A program made the translations under genes and the position numbers. Below are positions 8,691 to 19,189 of a DNA stretch of 64,000 bases, piece by piece. Numbering within the stretch: the stretch's first letter is position 1; every line of letters begins with the position of its first letter. The notes under the pieces are model-generated. The model was not told where the DNA came from, searched no databases, and worked only from the letters and a program-made list of their open reading frames with translations. The DNA comes from Candidatus Fermentithermobacillus carboniphilus (GTDB lineage: Bacteria > Bacillota > Sulfobacillia > Fermentithermobacillales > Fermentithermobacillaceae). The stretch lies in assembly GCA_018208355.1 (NCBI GenBank), contig CP062796.1, forward strand, positions 1,768,494 to 1,832,493, written 5' to 3'.

Positions 8691-9650
8691 TCAGCCGTAA
8701 AGGAAGCAAGAGACCCAGTGACCGGGCGATACCTCTCTAAGTTCAGGGTCTTCTTTGCGGCATCTTTCCATGGCTCGCACGCACCTGGATGCAAACCGGC
8801 AGCCGGGAGGCGGGTTGATAGGGCTCGGCACTTCCCCGGGCAGTACGATCCTGGAACGTTCGGATTCTACCTTTGGGTCAGGGATTGGGTTAGCCGACAT
8901 AAGGGCCTGGGTGTATGGATTCAGGGGCTCTTTGTAGATCTCTTCCGACGGGGCTATCTCTACTATCTTTCCGAGATACATGACAGCTACCCTGTGGGAT
9001 ATGTGGCGGACCATCGAAAGATCGTGGGCTATGAACATGAAAGTCAGCCCGCGCTCTTCCTGAAGGTTGGTCAGGAGGTTCACCACTTGAGCCTGGATCG
9101 AGACATCGAGAGAAGAAATGGGTTCGTCGGCTATGATGAACTCCGGGTCAACCGCAAGAGCCCTCGCTATACCGATCCTCTGTCTTTGCCCCCCCGAGAA
9201 CTCGTGTGGGAACCTATTTGCGTGTTCAGGATCCAGTCCCACGAGTTCGAGAAGGTACCGGATACGTTCAAGCCGTTCTTTTCCGGAGGCTATGTGGTGG
9301 ACGTCCATGGGCTCACCGATTATCTCTCCGACCGTCATCCTCGGGTCCAGCGATGCGTAAGGGTCCTGGAATATCATCTGAAGTTTCCTTCTGAACCAAA
9401 GAAGTTCGGATTCTTGAGCGTTGGTCACGTCGCGCCCTTCGAAGATGATGCTTCCGGAAGTGGGTTCATATAGCCTGGCTATGGTCCTGCCGAGGGTAGT
9501 CTTCCCGCAGCCGCTTTCGCCCACGACCCCGAGGACATGTCCTCTTTCCAGGCTAAAGCTGACGTTATCGACTGCTTTCAGGATCTTCCGGCGCCCTACC
9601 CGGAAGTACTTGGTCAAATTCTTGACCTCGAGGGTAACTTCGGCTGTCAT
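8691..9650 (-). CDS. oppF: Oligopeptide ABC transporter ATP-binding protein OppF
   Basis: One of the two ATPases of the peptide importer. Walker A is GESGCGKTT, the signature is [14 protein letters not shown], and Walker B ends IADEP; the C-terminal oligopeptide/dipeptide extension with CRFASRC and CRKEDPEL cysteines (an iron-sulfur-type Cys cluster in this family) is present. Length 319 aa is normal. The start overlaps the end of oppD by four bases. Last gene of the five-gene leftward opp operon. Confidence 0.93.
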   Translation of the reverse strand: MTAEVTLEVKNLTKYFRVGRRKILKAVDNVSFSLERGHVLGVVGESGCGKTTLGRTIARLYEPTSGSIIFEGRDVTNAQESELLWFRRKLQMIFQDPYASLDPRMTVGEIIGEPMDVHHIASGKERLERIRYLLELVGLDPEHANRFPHEFSGGQRQRIGIARALAVDPEFIIADEPISSLDVSIQAQVVNLLTNLQEERGLTFMFIAHDLSMVRHISHRVAVMYLGKIVEIAPSEEIYKEPLNPYTQALMSANPIPDPKVESERSRIVLPGEVPSPINPPPGCRFASRCVRAMERCRKEDPELREVSPGHWVSCFLYG

Positions 9651-10750
9651 AGGTCAAACCCCCCGTTCGTGTGGTCGCTCTTAGGCGGGTGAGGATTGTC
9701 TTTGTGCCAGAGCCAGCACGAGACCCGGTGACCCGGTTCGGTCTCTATCGGGTCGGCGTCGTGCTCGACGCAGATCCTCATAGTGTGCCTGCATCTAGGG
9801 GCGAAAGCGCAACCCCTTGGGGGCACGAACAAGTCCGGGGGTGTGCCTGGGATCGATTCGAGCCTGGTCCTTGTAGGTCTGTCCAGCCTCGGCACGGATT
9901 TCAAGAGGGCTCTTGTGTAGGGGTGCATCGCATTGTAGAATACTTGCGCTGAAGAACCTTTTTCCACAACTTTTCCCGCGTACATTACCACGATGTCTTT
10001 GGCCAGCCGGGCCACGACGCCAAGGTTATGGGTTATGAGGATGATAGTCATACCCAGTTTTTCCTGGAGCTCTTTCAGAAGGTCAAGGATCTGCGCCTGG
10101 ATAGTCACGTCAAGGGAGGTCGTGGGCTCGTCGGCGATCAGGAGGAGAGGTTCGCACGCCAGCGCCATGGCGATCATGGCCCTCTGCCTCATGCCCCCGC
10201 TGAACTGATGAGGGTACTGGGTAGCCCGGACGGCTGGATTCGGGATCTCTACCATGTTGAGCATCTCCACGGCTTTCTCCCACGCGGCTCTCCTGGACAG
10301 TCGCTGGTGTTTGATGAGGGCCTCCACGATCTGGTTGCCGACCGTCATCGTTGGGTTCAAGCCCGTCATGGGATCCTGAAAGATCATGCCGATTTCTTTG
10401 CCTCTTACAGACTGCATTTCTCTTTCTGAAAGGGACAGGATGTCTTTGCCGTTGAAAAAGATCTTACCGCCTTTGATCTCCCCAGGAGGTATAGGGGTGA
10501 GACGCATTACTGCCTGAGCGGTAACGGTCTTACCGCAACCCGACTCACCCACCACCGCCAGGGAACCGCCCCGCTCAACCGAGTATGAGACTCCGCGGAC
10601 GGCATGCACCTCGCCGGCGTACGTATGGAAGGAGACCTGGAGGTCTTCTATGGAAAGGAGCGTAGAGCGCGAGGAGGCGAGGTCCTGGCGTTTTTTAGCT
10701 TGGATCAGATCCCTGGTCTGTTCTCCCCTGTTATCGTGCACTGCTTCCAT
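9647..10750 (-). CDS. oppD: Oligopeptide ABC transporter ATP-binding protein OppD
   Basis: The second ATPase of the importer (367 aa). Walker A is GESGCGKTV, the signature is [14 protein letters not shown], and the C-terminal Cys-rich extension [11 protein letters not shown] is present. The first 25 or so residues are a charged tail longer than usual. The ATG at 10750 has GGGAGG eight bases upstream, so the long N terminus appears real. It is 15 bases from oppC and overlaps oppF, consistent with one transcript. Confidence 0.93.
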   Translation of the reverse strand: MEAVHDNRGEQTRDLIQAKKRQDLASSRSTLLSIEDLQVSFHTYAGEVHAVRGVSYSVERGGSLAVVGESGCGKTVTAQAVMRLTPIPPGEIKGGKIFFNGKDILSLSEREMQSVRGKEIGMIFQDPMTGLNPTMTVGNQIVEALIKHQRLSRRAAWEKAVEMLNMVEIPNPAVRATQYPHQFSGGMRQRAMIAMALACEPLLLIADEPTTSLDVTIQAQILDLLKELQEKLGMTIILITHNLGVVARLAKDIVVMYAGKVVEKGSSAQVFYNAMHPYTRALLKSVPRLDRPTRTRLESIPGTPPDLFVPPRGCAFAPRCRHTMRICVEHDADPIETEPGHRVSCWLWHKDNPHPPKSDHTNGGFDL

Positions 10751-10765
10751 GAGACACGCGCCTCC

Positions 10766-11689
10766 CTACTGCCTGAGCCTTGGATCGAGAGCGTCTCTCA
10801 ATCCATCGCCGACGAAGTTAAATGAGAGTATGAGCAAGATTATCGTCAGAGCCGGGATAATGACGTTGTGGGGATATACCAGAAGTACCTGATAGCCTTC
10901 GTTTGCCAGAGTTCCCAGGCTCGCCAGTGGCATCGGGACTCCCAGCCCTATGAAGCTGAGGAAGGCCTCCCCGAATATCGCTCCGGGGATCGACATGGTG
11001 AGGCTCACCAGGACCACGCCCATGGTGTTGGGCACGAGATGGCGGGCGATGATCCGCCGGGGCGAAGCGCCCACAGAACGGGCGGCAAGGACGTACTCCA
11101 TTTCCTTGAGCTGGAGGATTTGTCCTCTCACCAGCCTGGCCATGCCGGTCCAGCCAGTCAGGCTCATGGCCAGGATGATGGTCCAGAGCCCTGGTTCCAT
11201 GACGACGAGCAGCAGGATGACCACCAGAAGGTAGGGGATGCCGTATAGGATGTCCACTATGCGCATCATGATGTCGTCGACGAGCCCGCCAAAATACCCG
11301 GAAATCCCGCCCCAAACCACGCCGATGCACAAATCGAGTAGAGCGGCGGTTATCCCGATGAATATGGAGATCCTGGTTCCGAACCAAAGACGCGTGAACA
11401 TGTCTCTCCCCAGGTAGTCAGTGCCGAACCAGTGCCGGGCGCTTATGAATTCATTTATGTGGTTGTAATCGCACTCTCTGTAGTCCCAGGGGGAGATTAT
11501 GGGACCGATGATGGCCATGAAGGTCAAGATGGCGAGGACCGTCAAGCCGGTGAGCGCCAGCCGGTTCTTCTTGAAGCGCATCCACACGTCCTGCCAGTAA
11601 CTGATATGGGGTCTCGTTATGGCTTCCCCTTCGCGCTGGTCTAGAGAAATAGGTTCGAAGTCGGAGGGTTTGAGGTTCATCTCGAGCAC
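10766..11689 (-). CDS. oppC: Oligopeptide ABC transporter permease OppC
   Basis: Inner-membrane permease subunit, 307 aa, with an N-terminal cytoplasmic segment, a first membrane helix around residues 40-60 and the binding-protein-dependent transport domain after it. The EAA loop is recognisable as the stretch around AARSVGASPRRIIARHL, which contacts the ATPases. The GTG start at 11689 lies just after the oppB stop and uses GGGAGG inside the oppB 3' end, implying coupled translation. Confidence 0.92.
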   Translation of the reverse strand: MLEMNLKPSDFEPISLDQREGEAITRPHISYWQDVWMRFKKNRLALTGLTVLAILTFMAIIGPIISPWDYRECDYNHINEFISARHWFGTDYLGRDMFTRLWFGTRISIFIGITAALLDLCIGVVWGGISGYFGGLVDDIMMRIVDILYGIPYLLVVILLLVVMEPGLWTIILAMSLTGWTGMARLVRGQILQLKEMEYVLAARSVGASPRRIIARHLVPNTMGVVLVSLTMSIPGAIFGEAFLSFIGLGVPMPLASLGTLANEGYQVLLVYPHNVIIPALTIILLILSFNFVGDGLRDALDPRLRQ

Positions 11690-11690
11690 G

Positions 11691-12617
11691 TCAATCCCTC
11701 CCTTTCACCAGGCGGATCCTTGGATCTACGATCGCGTATGTTATGTCTACGAGGAAAGTCATGAGCAAGAGAATGGCTGCATAGAACACGGTTGTCCCCA
11801 TGATGAGGGGATAGTCCCTATTGTAGATACTTTCGACGAAATACCTACCGAGGCCCGGTATCCCGAACATCCTTTCAACCACCAAAGTCCCCGTGGTTAT
11901 ATTGGCGATAAGTGGCCCCAGGATGGTGACTATGGGCAGTATTGCGTTGCGGATGCAGTGGCGCCAGGTCACCTGGACAGGTGAAAGGCCCTTGGCTTTG
12001 GCCGTCCTGATATAATCCTGGTTGACGACTTCCAGCATGCTAGATCTCATCATTCTCGCCATGGTCGCCAACGTCCCCAGGCCCAGAGAAAAGGCGGGCA
12101 GGATGTGGTATTTGGGGCCTTCCCACCTCGCTATGGGCAATATCTTCAATTTTGCTCCCAAAATGTACTGGAGCGTCGAGGCTACCACGAAGTTGGGCAC
12201 GGAAACTCCGATGATCGCTATGATTATGGCGATGTAGTCTATGGTTCTCCCCCGATAGAGGGCTGCTATGATCCCGAGGGCGAGCCCGGTAGTGACCGCG
12301 AAGCAAAGAGCCTCAATCCCCACGACCAGCGATACCGGAAAGCAGCTCTTTATGATCGAGTTGACGCTCCTACCGCGTTCCCTGATTGATATCCCGAGGT
12401 CAAACCGTAAGAGGTTCTTAAGATAGGTTAGATACTGTTCCCACTTGGGCCTGTCTAAGTTGTACTTGCGCTCGAGCTGTTTCAGCACCTGAGGAGTGAG
12501 TTTTGCGCTGGAAAACGGGTTTCCCGGCACGACGTTCATGAGTATGAATGTTATGGTAACGATAACCCAGAGCGACAGGACCATGAAACCAAATCTTCTC
12601 AAAATATACCTTAACAC
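11691..12617 (-). CDS. oppB: Oligopeptide ABC transporter permease OppB
   Basis: Second permease, 308 aa, beginning LRYILRRFG as OppB proteins typically do and containing six membrane segments. The EAA motif region reads TAKAKGLSPVQVTWRH. The GTG start is preceded by GGGAGCGAGG. Between oppA and oppB lies a strong 13-bp hairpin, so oppB and the genes after it may be expressed at a lower level than oppA. Confidence 0.92.
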   Translation of the reverse strand: MLRYILRRFGFMVLSLWVIVTITFILMNVVPGNPFSSAKLTPQVLKQLERKYNLDRPKWEQYLTYLKNLLRFDLGISIRERGRSVNSIIKSCFPVSLVVGIEALCFAVTTGLALGIIAALYRGRTIDYIAIIIAIIGVSVPNFVVASTLQYILGAKLKILPIARWEGPKYHILPAFSLGLGTLATMARMMRSSMLEVVNQDYIRTAKAKGLSPVQVTWRHCIRNAILPIVTILGPLIANITTGTLVVERMFGIPGLGRYFVESIYNRDYPLIMGTTVFYAAILLLMTFLVDITYAIVDPRIRLVKGRD

Positions 12618-12638
12618 AAACCTCGCTCCCTTTCATGT

Positions 12639-12672
12639 AAGACGAGGAGCCGGAGAATGGGCTCCTCGTCTT
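12639..12672 (-). terminator. Hairpin between oppA and oppB (attenuator or mRNA stabiliser)
   Basis: A perfect 13-bp stem (12639-12651 with 12660-12672) with an 8-base loop lies between the oppA stop and the oppB start. No T tract follows in the direction of transcription. Such hairpins between the binding protein and permease genes of ABC operons usually protect the upstream mRNA and lower downstream expression; that role is inferred here. Confidence 0.6.
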
Positions 12673-12755
12673 GACGTCGTCATTTATGCCTTTTTATGCC
12701 CGTTAAACCGGCCAGTGCTCGAAGCATTGCCGCTCGTTCCTGGTGCGGGCCGCGC

Positions 12756-14465
12756 TTACTTCTGCTTAGGCAAAGCGTAACCCAGTTGTTTCAACGACTC
12801 TTTCAGAAGTTTCTGGGCTTCCTGCGGATTTCCAGTCGCAGGCAGGATATTGCCGATGTACTTGTCGTGGAAGGATTCGGTGGCATCTTTGCCTGCGATT
12901 GACGGAGGAGTAAGCCCTGTCGCCGGCTTGGAATAGTTCCTGAGTACGTTGTCGCAGTACGCCTGCCTATCAATTGCCATGGAGAGGGCTTTTCGGAACT
13001 TGGGATCCTTGAGTACCGGATGGTTCAAGTTGCACTCCAGATACCAGGCCACGGCTTCGGCCATCTGGTGGAACTCCTGCGGCCGTTCTTTCTGGAACTT
13101 GGGTATGAAGTCTCCGGGCACACCGATGGCGTCCAGCTGGTTAGCCTCATACATGCTGATTGGCGTGTTGATGTCCTTGATCATGTCGAACTGGATGTAC
13201 TCGAGCTTGACATTCTTGGCATCCCAGTAATTGGGATTCTTTTTGAGGACCATCTTGCTGCCATGCTCCCACTGGTCGATTACGAAAGGCCCGCAGAAGA
13301 GCATCTTGTCTTTCTCGGTCGCGTACTTGTCTCCCCACTTCTCGTGGGCTTTCTGGTTGAGCGGGAAGTAGGTCGGGAACGCGGTGAGGCTGATGAATAT
13401 GTTGTTCTTGGCGACGAGTTCGACTTCGAGGGTCAGGTCGTCGACGGCCTTGACGCCCATCTTGTCCATTGCGGCCTGGATGGCAGCTTCGGCCTCTTTG
13501 TACTTGGCGGGTTCTTTCTCCTTGTCGGGGAGCTGGATGTTGGCTACGTCTTCAGCACCTTTGATGTAGAAAAGCATGTAGTTGTACTGAGAAGCGGTCC
13601 TGGGGTCGACGGCCTTCTTCCAGGCATACTCGAAATCGTGGGCGGTAAGCGGGGTTCCGTCAGACCATTTTAGACCTTTCTTAAGCTTGAAGGTATACTT
13701 GGTCCCATCCTCCGAGACGGTCCAGCTTTCGGCAAGGCCGGAGCCCTGCTTGTACTGACCGTCGGGTCCGAGCCTGACGAGACCTTCGAGACATGCGTTG
13801 AGGACATCAAATGAAACCGTGTCGGTGGTGGTTATCGACTGCAGATCCGGGGGTTCTTCGCCCAGGTTGAGGTTGAGATGCTGCGGATCGTCTCCGCCGG
13901 GACGTCCTTCAGTGTACGCGAATTTCCAGTCGTTACCCGGTCCAATGGCGGTACGGATGATGCCCTTGACCCACGGATGTTCCGCGTAGTTCCGCTGAGG
14001 CCAGTAGATGGGGATGATGGGCAGCTCTTCCAGCAGGATCTTTTCTGCCTGAGCCATGAGGTTCATGCGCTCTGCCTGGTCACCCGACGCCTTTGCCTTC
14101 GCAATGAGATCGTCGTACTGTTTGTTGGACCATTTCACGTCGTTGTACGGGGAATTCGTGGTCCACATGTCGAGGAACGTCATGGGGTCGTTATAGTCGG
14201 CGGCCCAACCGGCCATGACTATGGCGAAGTCGCCGTCCCTCATCTTCTGGAGTCTTGTCTTGAAGTCGACGTTCTCCAGGGTGAGCTCAATGCCCAATCC
14301 CTTCCTGACGATTTCCTGCAGGCCCATTGCGTACTTCTTGGCGACTTCGCTATCTCCGCTCAGGAACTTGATCGGAGGCAGCGGTTGCCCGGGTGAGCAG
14401 CCGGCGACCAAGGAAAGCAGCAACAAGCCGCAGACCAGTGCCGAAAACCACTTCTTGAATCGCAT
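12756..14465 (-). CDS. oppA: Oligopeptide-binding lipoprotein OppA, circularly permuted
   Basis: Substrate-binding protein of the peptide importer (SBP_bac_5, cluster C), 569 aa. A lipoprotein signal ends in LVAGC with the lipid-anchor Cys at 23. The order of the rest is unusual. Residues 30-187 contain the segment that normally ends the family (GWAADYNDPMTFLD, the EELPIIPIYW region, and a terminal FAYTEGR). The normal N-terminal start, LNLNLGEEPP, only comes at 196, followed by KWSDGTPLTAHDF, NPNYWDAKNV and AIDRQAY. The protein ends LGYALPKQK, exactly where a normal OppA would continue into the segment that here sits at residue 29 (PLPPIKFL). So nothing is duplicated or missing; the chain is permuted with a break inside the last domain. 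ATG 14465 has a GGGAGGGGG site. First gene of the opp operon. Confidence 0.88.
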   Translation of the reverse strand: MRFKKWFSALVCGLLLLSLVAGCSPGQPLPPIKFLSGDSEVAKKYAMGLQEIVRKGLGIELTLENVDFKTRLQKMRDGDFAIVMAGWAADYNDPMTFLDMWTTNSPYNDVKWSNKQYDDLIAKAKASGDQAERMNLMAQAEKILLEELPIIPIYWPQRNYAEHPWVKGIIRTAIGPGNDWKFAYTEGRPGGDDPQHLNLNLGEEPPDLQSITTTDTVSFDVLNACLEGLVRLGPDGQYKQGSGLAESWTVSEDGTKYTFKLKKGLKWSDGTPLTAHDFEYAWKKAVDPRTASQYNYMLFYIKGAEDVANIQLPDKEKEPAKYKEAEAAIQAAMDKMGVKAVDDLTLEVELVAKNNIFISLTAFPTYFPLNQKAHEKWGDKYATEKDKMLFCGPFVIDQWEHGSKMVLKKNPNYWDAKNVKLEYIQFDMIKDINTPISMYEANQLDAIGVPGDFIPKFQKERPQEFHQMAEAVAWYLECNLNHPVLKDPKFRKALSMAIDRQAYCDNVLRNYSKPATGLTPPSIAGKDATESFHDKYIGNILPATGNPQEAQKLLKESLKQLGYALPKQK

Positions 14466-14502
14466 TAGATCCCCCTCCCAAGGTTGTTAAAAAGTGTGTG
14501 CA

Positions 14503-14525
14503 GCAAGACCTTTATTCGGTCTTGC
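14503..14525 (-). promoter_or_regulatory. Leader hairpin upstream of oppA
   Basis: GCAAGACC (14503-14510) pairs perfectly with GGTCTTGC (14518-14525) around a 7-base loop. In the oppA mRNA direction it is followed about nine bases later by a run of five T, about 25 bases before the ribosome site. It could be an attenuator or stabilising 5' hairpin. The rest of 14526-14733, the divergent promoter region of oppA and the chemoreceptor, is A/T-rich; GCCGACTA near 14634 with TCAA 16 bases before it weakly resembles a flagellar-type (sigma-D) promoter for the chemoreceptor. Confidence 0.4.
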
Positions 14526-14733
14526 ATTTCCTTGGAAAATACTTTCTAGCAGAATATGGCGAATTCCTTCTTAAATACAGCCCTGTCCAGTTATTTTTTG
14601 CAATTGTTTAACCTTCAACGACCAGCCTGAAACGGCCGACTATTCTTCAAGATCGCTTTCCGTTTCTCGATACCTAATGTGTAAGACGCCGTCATCACAT
14701 CAGCTTTTCATAGAATCCCAGGGGGGTAAACAA

Positions 14734-16593
14734 GTGAGAAGCAAAATAGGGATGAAAATCATGACTGGATACCTTCTTGTGATCCTTCTCGTGATAGCGC
14801 TGGCATGGACTTCTTCCAGCGAGTTTTCCAAAATCAGTGATATTTACACCGGCCAGATCAGAAAGAACGCCGAGATCCGCAGGCTCATGCGAGAATTGGA
14901 GTTGGGCTTAAGTCACCAGGATGCGTGCCTTAAGGATCTGGTCCTGACGGGAAAAACTCAGTATGCCGAAGATTTCCAAAAACGGGCCGAGGCGGTGACT
15001 GTTGCCCTTAATCAGCTTGTGAAAGAAGCAGGCGATGCGTCCAAGGGTTATGCGGATACAGTTTCTGGGTACCTTGATACTTACAAGACCATCGGTGACC
15101 GGGCAGCGGAGATGGTGAAGTCATGGCGCAGACAAGACGCAGTGTCCCTCTTGGAGGCACAGGGGGCCCAGGTCCGGGCGAACATTGAGTCTACCCTCAG
15201 TGAATGGCAGGCGGTTATCGATAAAGCGGCGATGGATGCCGTGAGCGAGGCAACCCGGTCGGTCGTTAAGTCAACACAGGTGGTCCAGCTGGTAGCGGCC
15301 CTTGGAATAGCTGCGAGTTTGTCGCTTTCTCTGGGCGTCACTTTCAACCTTGCGAAGAGACTGAGAAAGATCGCAGATGTCACAGAGGCGGTTTCCAGGG
15401 GCGACTTCAGTATCGAGGTCCAGGCGTCAAAAGGCAACGACGAGATATCCAGGGCTGAGAAGGCTCTGGCCTCAATGCTCGAGAATTTGAGAAATCTTGT
15501 TACCAAGGCCACTGAACTTGCGGAACAGGTGGCTGCATCCAGCGAAGAACTCTCTGCAACGTCCGAGGAGGCGTCGGCGGCTACAGCTCAAATCTCCGAG
15601 ATAGTCCAGGGAATATCGGCTTCGGCGCAAGAGCAGGCGAAGTTCGCTAAAGAGACGGGACACGTAGCTTCTCAGCTCCGCGTGGCTGTGGCCGAATTGG
15701 CTGCAGGAGCCGAAAATCAGTCCAGGTCGGTCCAGGATACCACCGAATTCGTGCGGCAGATGGATCTTTCGGTGCAGAAGGTGGCTTCGGCCATAAACAG
15801 CCTGTACGATTCCGCAGGTGGGATGCGAGAGGCCGCGTCCAGCGGTGATTTGGCGGTCACCAAGACCATGGACGGTATGACCAGGATCGTTGAAATGGCC
15901 GAAAAGGTCACGGCCCATCTTGACAGCCTAAGTTCCGAATCGGAAAAGGTCGGGCAAATCGTGAACGTCATCAGCGAGATAGCGAGTCAGACCAACCTTC
16001 TGGCTCTCAATGCTGCGATAGAAGCTGCGAGGGCCGGCGAGTACGGCAGGGGTTTTGCGGTCGTCGCCGACGAGGTTCGCAAACTCGCCGAACAATCCTC
16101 GGCGTCGGCGAAGGAAATCGCGCAGATAATCAGCAGTATCCAGAAAAGCATACAGCTGGCGGTCAACTCTATGGCTGAAGGAAACAATGCCATAAAGTCG
16201 GGCATGGCCATGGCGGACGACACCAGGGCCGCCCTAAACCACATAGTCGAGGCCATATCCATCACTAATGACGAGATACAAAAGGTATCCCAGGCCATAG
16301 GGGAAATCTCCGAGCTGAGCAAGGAAGTCTCCAACCGTATGACTGAAGTCGCCCGGATAATAGAGCAGACCACTACGGCGACCGAGCAGATGGCGGCTTC
16401 TAGTAACAGCGTCGAAGAAGTCGCTTCCCGCGGAGTTGAAACCGCCCAGAGCATCGCGGTTGCCGTTGGAGAAGTGAGTACCTCTGCTCAGGAGATAGCG
16501 GCTTCTTCCCAGGATATCGCGAGGGCCGCTCAGAACCTTGCCCGCATGGCCCAGGAACTTGCAAACGTGGTGGCGTCGTTCAAAGCGAGCTGA
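14734..16593 (+). CDS. Methyl-accepting chemotaxis protein
   Basis: Transmembrane chemoreceptor of 619 aa. TM1 spans about residues 6-26, then a four-helix-bundle type periplasmic (extracytoplasmic) sensor to about residue 185, TM2 at about 188-208, a HAMP domain, and a long coiled-coil signalling domain. The highly conserved hairpin tip is present ([20 protein letters not shown] and [14 protein letters not shown]). GTG 14734 has the GGGGGGT ribosome site seven bases upstream; an earlier ATG at 14677 lacks one. The C terminus has no CheR-binding pentapeptide. Divergent from oppA, so it may sense peptides, but the ligand is unknown. Confidence 0.93.
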   Translation: MRSKIGMKIMTGYLLVILLVIALAWTSSSEFSKISDIYTGQIRKNAEIRRLMRELELGLSHQDACLKDLVLTGKTQYAEDFQKRAEAVTVALNQLVKEAGDASKGYADTVSGYLDTYKTIGDRAAEMVKSWRRQDAVSLLEAQGAQVRANIESTLSEWQAVIDKAAMDAVSEATRSVVKSTQVVQLVAALGIAASLSLSLGVTFNLAKRLRKIADVTEAVSRGDFSIEVQASKGNDEISRAEKALASMLENLRNLVTKATELAEQVAASSEELSATSEEASAATAQISEIVQGISASAQEQAKFAKETGHVASQLRVAVAELAAGAENQSRSVQDTTEFVRQMDLSVQKVASAINSLYDSAGGMREAASSGDLAVTKTMDGMTRIVEMAEKVTAHLDSLSSESEKVGQIVNVISEIASQTNLLALNAAIEAARAGEYGRGFAVVADEVRKLAEQSSASAKEIAQIISSIQKSIQLAVNSMAEGNNAIKSGMAMADDTRAALNHIVEAISITNDEIQKVSQAIGEISELSKEVSNRMTEVARIIEQTTTATEQMAASSNSVEEVASRGVETAQSIAVAVGEVSTSAQEIAASSQDIARAAQNLARMAQELANVVASFKAS

Positions 16594-16621
16594 AAAAGGT
16601 GGTACGAGGAAATCGGTGCCC

Positions 16622-16655
16622 GGACCCTCCCGACGGGGGTTCGGGTCCTTCTTTT
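16622..16655 (+). terminator. Terminator after the chemoreceptor gene
   Basis: GGACCC (16622-16627) pairs with GGGTCC (16643-16648) with partial pairing inside, followed by TTCTTTT. A rho-independent terminator in the expected place. Confidence 0.6.
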
Positions 16656-16750
16656 GGACGAAGCGTCCGTCCCGGGTCAACCTTCCCACTGGCCAACTTG
16701 TGAAGGTCCGGGTTCTTTTCTTGGCTCATCAAACTCTTGGCGCATGAAAC

Positions 16751-16779
16751 TTGACTGGACACGACAAGAAGCTTATTAA
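16751..16779 (+). promoter_or_regulatory. Sigma-A-type promoter of the hspR-dnaK-grpE operon
   Basis: TTGACT (16751-16756), a 17-base spacer, and TATTAA (16774-16779) form a near-consensus vegetative promoter. Transcription would start near 16786, immediately before the inverted repeat at 16788-16818. Confidence 0.65.
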
Positions 16780-16787
16780 TATTTGAG

Positions 16788-16818
16788 AAGAAACCTCCTA
16801 GATCACGATAGGTTTCTT
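16788..16818. promoter_or_regulatory. Inverted repeat at the predicted start of the heat-shock operon
   Basis: AAGAAACCT (16788-16796) and AGGTTTCTT (16810-16818) form a perfect 9-13-9 inverted repeat at the predicted transcription start and just before the hspR ribosome site. The position is like that of CIRCE, but the sequence is neither CIRCE nor the HspR-binding HAIR element. It could be an operator for the MerR-type regulator encoded next, or a 5' RNA hairpin. Confidence 0.45.
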
Positions 16819-16837
16819 AACAAGGGGAGATGATTGC

Positions 16838-17224
16838 GTGGCATTTTTCCATGGCCCGGACGATCCGGTGTACACCATCAGCGTCGCTGCGCGTCTTCTC
16901 GGTGTGACGCCGCAGTTTCTGCGGCAGATAGAGGGGGAAGGCCTGATTTCTCCGGCCCGCACCGACTCCAACATCCGCCTTTACTCCGACAACGACTTAA
17001 AACTTTTGGCCAGGATTATCTATCTGTGGAAAGACTGCGGAATAAACCCGCAAGGCGTGAGAGTGATCATTTCCATGGAGGAGGGATATTCTAAAGATAC
17101 TGACGCAGCGCACTTCCGCGAGACAACACCCCCGTCTCGGGTGGGAGGAGATTACGGAAATCGCGCACAAAGACCGGGAGTTCGGAAAGTAACCGATAAT
17201 GACCTGGTGAAAGAAAATCGCTGA
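16838..17224 (+). CDS. HspR-like MerR-family heat-shock regulator
   Basis: A 128-aa MerR-type winged-helix protein. Residues 11-32 ([14 protein letters not shown] and the following QFLRQIE) form the helix-turn-helix, then [12 protein letters not shown] and a coiled segment; the last 35 residues are charged and variable. It lies 31 bases ahead of dnaK. That position, and the N-terminal sequence, are those of HspR, which in actinobacteria and some other Gram-positives represses its own dnaK operon with DnaK as co-repressor. The GTG start is preceded by AAGGGGAGA. Autoregulation is an inference from family knowledge. Confidence 0.8.
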   Translation: MAFFHGPDDPVYTISVAARLLGVTPQFLRQIEGEGLISPARTDSNIRLYSDNDLKLLARIIYLWKDCGINPQGVRVIISMEEGYSKDTDAAHFRETTPPSRVGGDYGNRAQRPGVRKVTDNDLVKENR

Positions 17225-17255
17225 AATAAGTCGCTTAGTGTTCGGAGGTGTATGT

Positions 17256-19184
17256 ATGTCCAAGATTGTTGGCATCGATCTTGGTACCACTAACTCAGTC
17301 ATAGCAGTGATGGAAGGCTCGGAACCGACGGTGATCATAAACGCGGAAGGGTCAAGGCTGACCCCGTCGGTCGTGGCGTTCACGAAAAAACGGGAGAAGC
17401 TGGTGGGACAGCTGGCAAAAAGGCAGGCTGTCCTTAACCCCGAAAACACGGTATTCTCAATAAAACGTTTCATAGGTCGCCGCTACGACGAGGTCGAAGC
17501 CGAGAGGAAACGAGTCCCGTACGAGATTCGTCGGGGGAAACACGATGAGGTCAGGGTCTATCTGCCGGCCATCGACAACGAAATCACCCCCGAAGAGATC
17601 TCCGCTCATGTGTTGCGGAAACTCAAAGAGGATGCCGAGAAGTACCTGGGAGAACCGGTGACTAAGGCCGTCATCACCGTCCCCGCCTATTTCAACGACG
17701 CCCAGCGTCAGGCAACCAAAGACGCCGGTAGGATAGCCGGTCTTGAAGTCTTGAGGATCATCAACGAGCCTACGGCTGCGTCCCTGGCCTATGGCATAGA
17801 CAAAAAGAAGAATCAGAAGATCCTGGTCTGGGACCTTGGCGGCGGTACTTTTGACGTGTCCCTCCTGGAGGTCGGCGACGGCGTAGTGGAGGTTCTGGCG
17901 ACCGCAGGCGATACTCACCTGGGCGGTGACGACTACGACCAGAGGATAGTCAACTACGCGGCCGAAGAGTTCAAACGCGAATACGGAATTGACCTGCGTA
18001 AAGACAGGCAGGCTCTTCAGAGGCTGATTGAAGCTGCCGAAAAGGCCAAAATCGAACTCTCTCAGGTCCTGGAGACCACCATAAGTCTTCCCTTCATAAC
18101 GGCTGACAGGGATGGGCAGCCTCTGCACCTCGAAGTCAGGATAACCAGAGCCAAGTTCGAGGAAATCACCGAGGATCTTACAAAAAGATGCATAGCTCCG
18201 TTCCGGCAGGTCTTAGAAGACGCCAAAGTCAAAGTGGAGGAACTTGACGAAGTCATCCTTGTCGGAGGCTCAACCAGGATGCCCAAGATACAGGAACTGG
18301 TGCGGACCCTCACCGGCAAGGAGCCCAATAGGAGCGTCAACCCGGACGAAGTGGTGGCCGTAGGTGCGGCGATACAAGCCGGGGTCCTCGCCGGGGAAGT
18401 CAAGGACATCGTCCTTCTCGACGTCACACCTCTCACGCTGGGCGTTGAGACTTTGGGAGGGGTCATGACTCCGATCATCCCGAGGAACACGACCATACCC
18501 GTGCGGAAGAGCCAGATATTCACCACTACAGCCGATTTCCAGCCTCAGGTGGAAATTCACGTGCTTCAGGGAGAACGCCAGATGGCGAGGGATAACAGGT
18601 CTTTAGGGCGTTTCATGCTGACCGGAATACCTCCGGCACCGAGAGGGGTACCTCAGATAGAAGTCACTTTCGATATCGACGCCAATGGCATCTTGAACGT
18701 GTCAGCTAAAGACCTGGGGACCGGAAAGCAGCAGCAGATCACCATAAAGGCCTCGACGCAGCTTCCCAGGGAGGAAGTCGACAGGCTTGTGGAAGAGGCC
18801 AGGCGCCACGCTGAGGAAGACAAGAAGAAGAGGGAAGAGATAGAAGCTAGGAACCAGCTGGACCAGCTCATTTACTCGGTCGAGAAGAGCCTCAAGGACG
18901 TGGGAGACAAGATTTCGTCCGATGACAAATCGAAGATCGAGAAGTCTCTTTCGGAAGCACGCGAGGTCCTGAAGGGCAACGATATAGAGGCCATTAAGCG
19001 GGCCTCGGACCAGCTCAGAGACGCGGCTGCAAAGCTTGCTGAAGAACTGTACCGTAACGTAGCCTCGAATAGCCAGGCAGCCGGTTCAGGCAGCGGTTCG
19101 GACGGAAATGCGAACTCCGGCGGCAACGTCTATGACGCCGAGTTCAGGGAAAAAAACGATAATCAGAAGAAGGGCGAGAAGTAG
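17256..19184 (+). CDS. dnaK: Chaperone DnaK (Hsp70)
   Basis: ATP-dependent folding chaperone, 642 aa. It begins [14 protein letters not shown], contains the ATPase signatures ([43 protein letters not shown]), the substrate-binding domain from about residue 390, and a helical lid; the tail is rich in Ser, Gly and Asn and lacks the EEVD-like end of some species. ATG 17256 is set by GGAGG at 17244-17248; an out-of-frame ATG lies four bases earlier. Followed after five bases by grpE. Confidence 0.97.
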   Translation: MSKIVGIDLGTTNSVIAVMEGSEPTVIINAEGSRLTPSVVAFTKKREKLVGQLAKRQAVLNPENTVFSIKRFIGRRYDEVEAERKRVPYEIRRGKHDEVRVYLPAIDNEITPEEISAHVLRKLKEDAEKYLGEPVTKAVITVPAYFNDAQRQATKDAGRIAGLEVLRIINEPTAASLAYGIDKKKNQKILVWDLGGGTFDVSLLEVGDGVVEVLATAGDTHLGGDDYDQRIVNYAAEEFKREYGIDLRKDRQALQRLIEAAEKAKIELSQVLETTISLPFITADRDGQPLHLEVRITRAKFEEITEDLTKRCIAPFRQVLEDAKVKVEELDEVILVGGSTRMPKIQELVRTLTGKEPNRSVNPDEVVAVGAAIQAGVLAGEVKDIVLLDVTPLTLGVETLGGVMTPIIPRNTTIPVRKSQIFTTTADFQPQVEIHVLQGERQMARDNRSLGRFMLTGIPPAPRGVPQIEVTFDIDANGILNVSAKDLGTGKQQQITIKASTQLPREEVDRLVEEARRHAEEDKKKREEIEARNQLDQLIYSVEKSLKDVGDKISSDDKSKIEKSLSEAREVLKGNDIEAIKRASDQLRDAAAKLAEELYRNVASNSQAAGSGSGSDGNANSGGNVYDAEFREKNDNQKKGEK

Positions 19185-19189
19185 CGATC

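Noticed and set aside
12756-14465. OppA-like gene as a chance fusion of two different binding-protein fragments
   Set aside because: The two parts are complementary, meet exactly at the same point (ALP/PPIKFL), and together make one complete, non-redundant family member.
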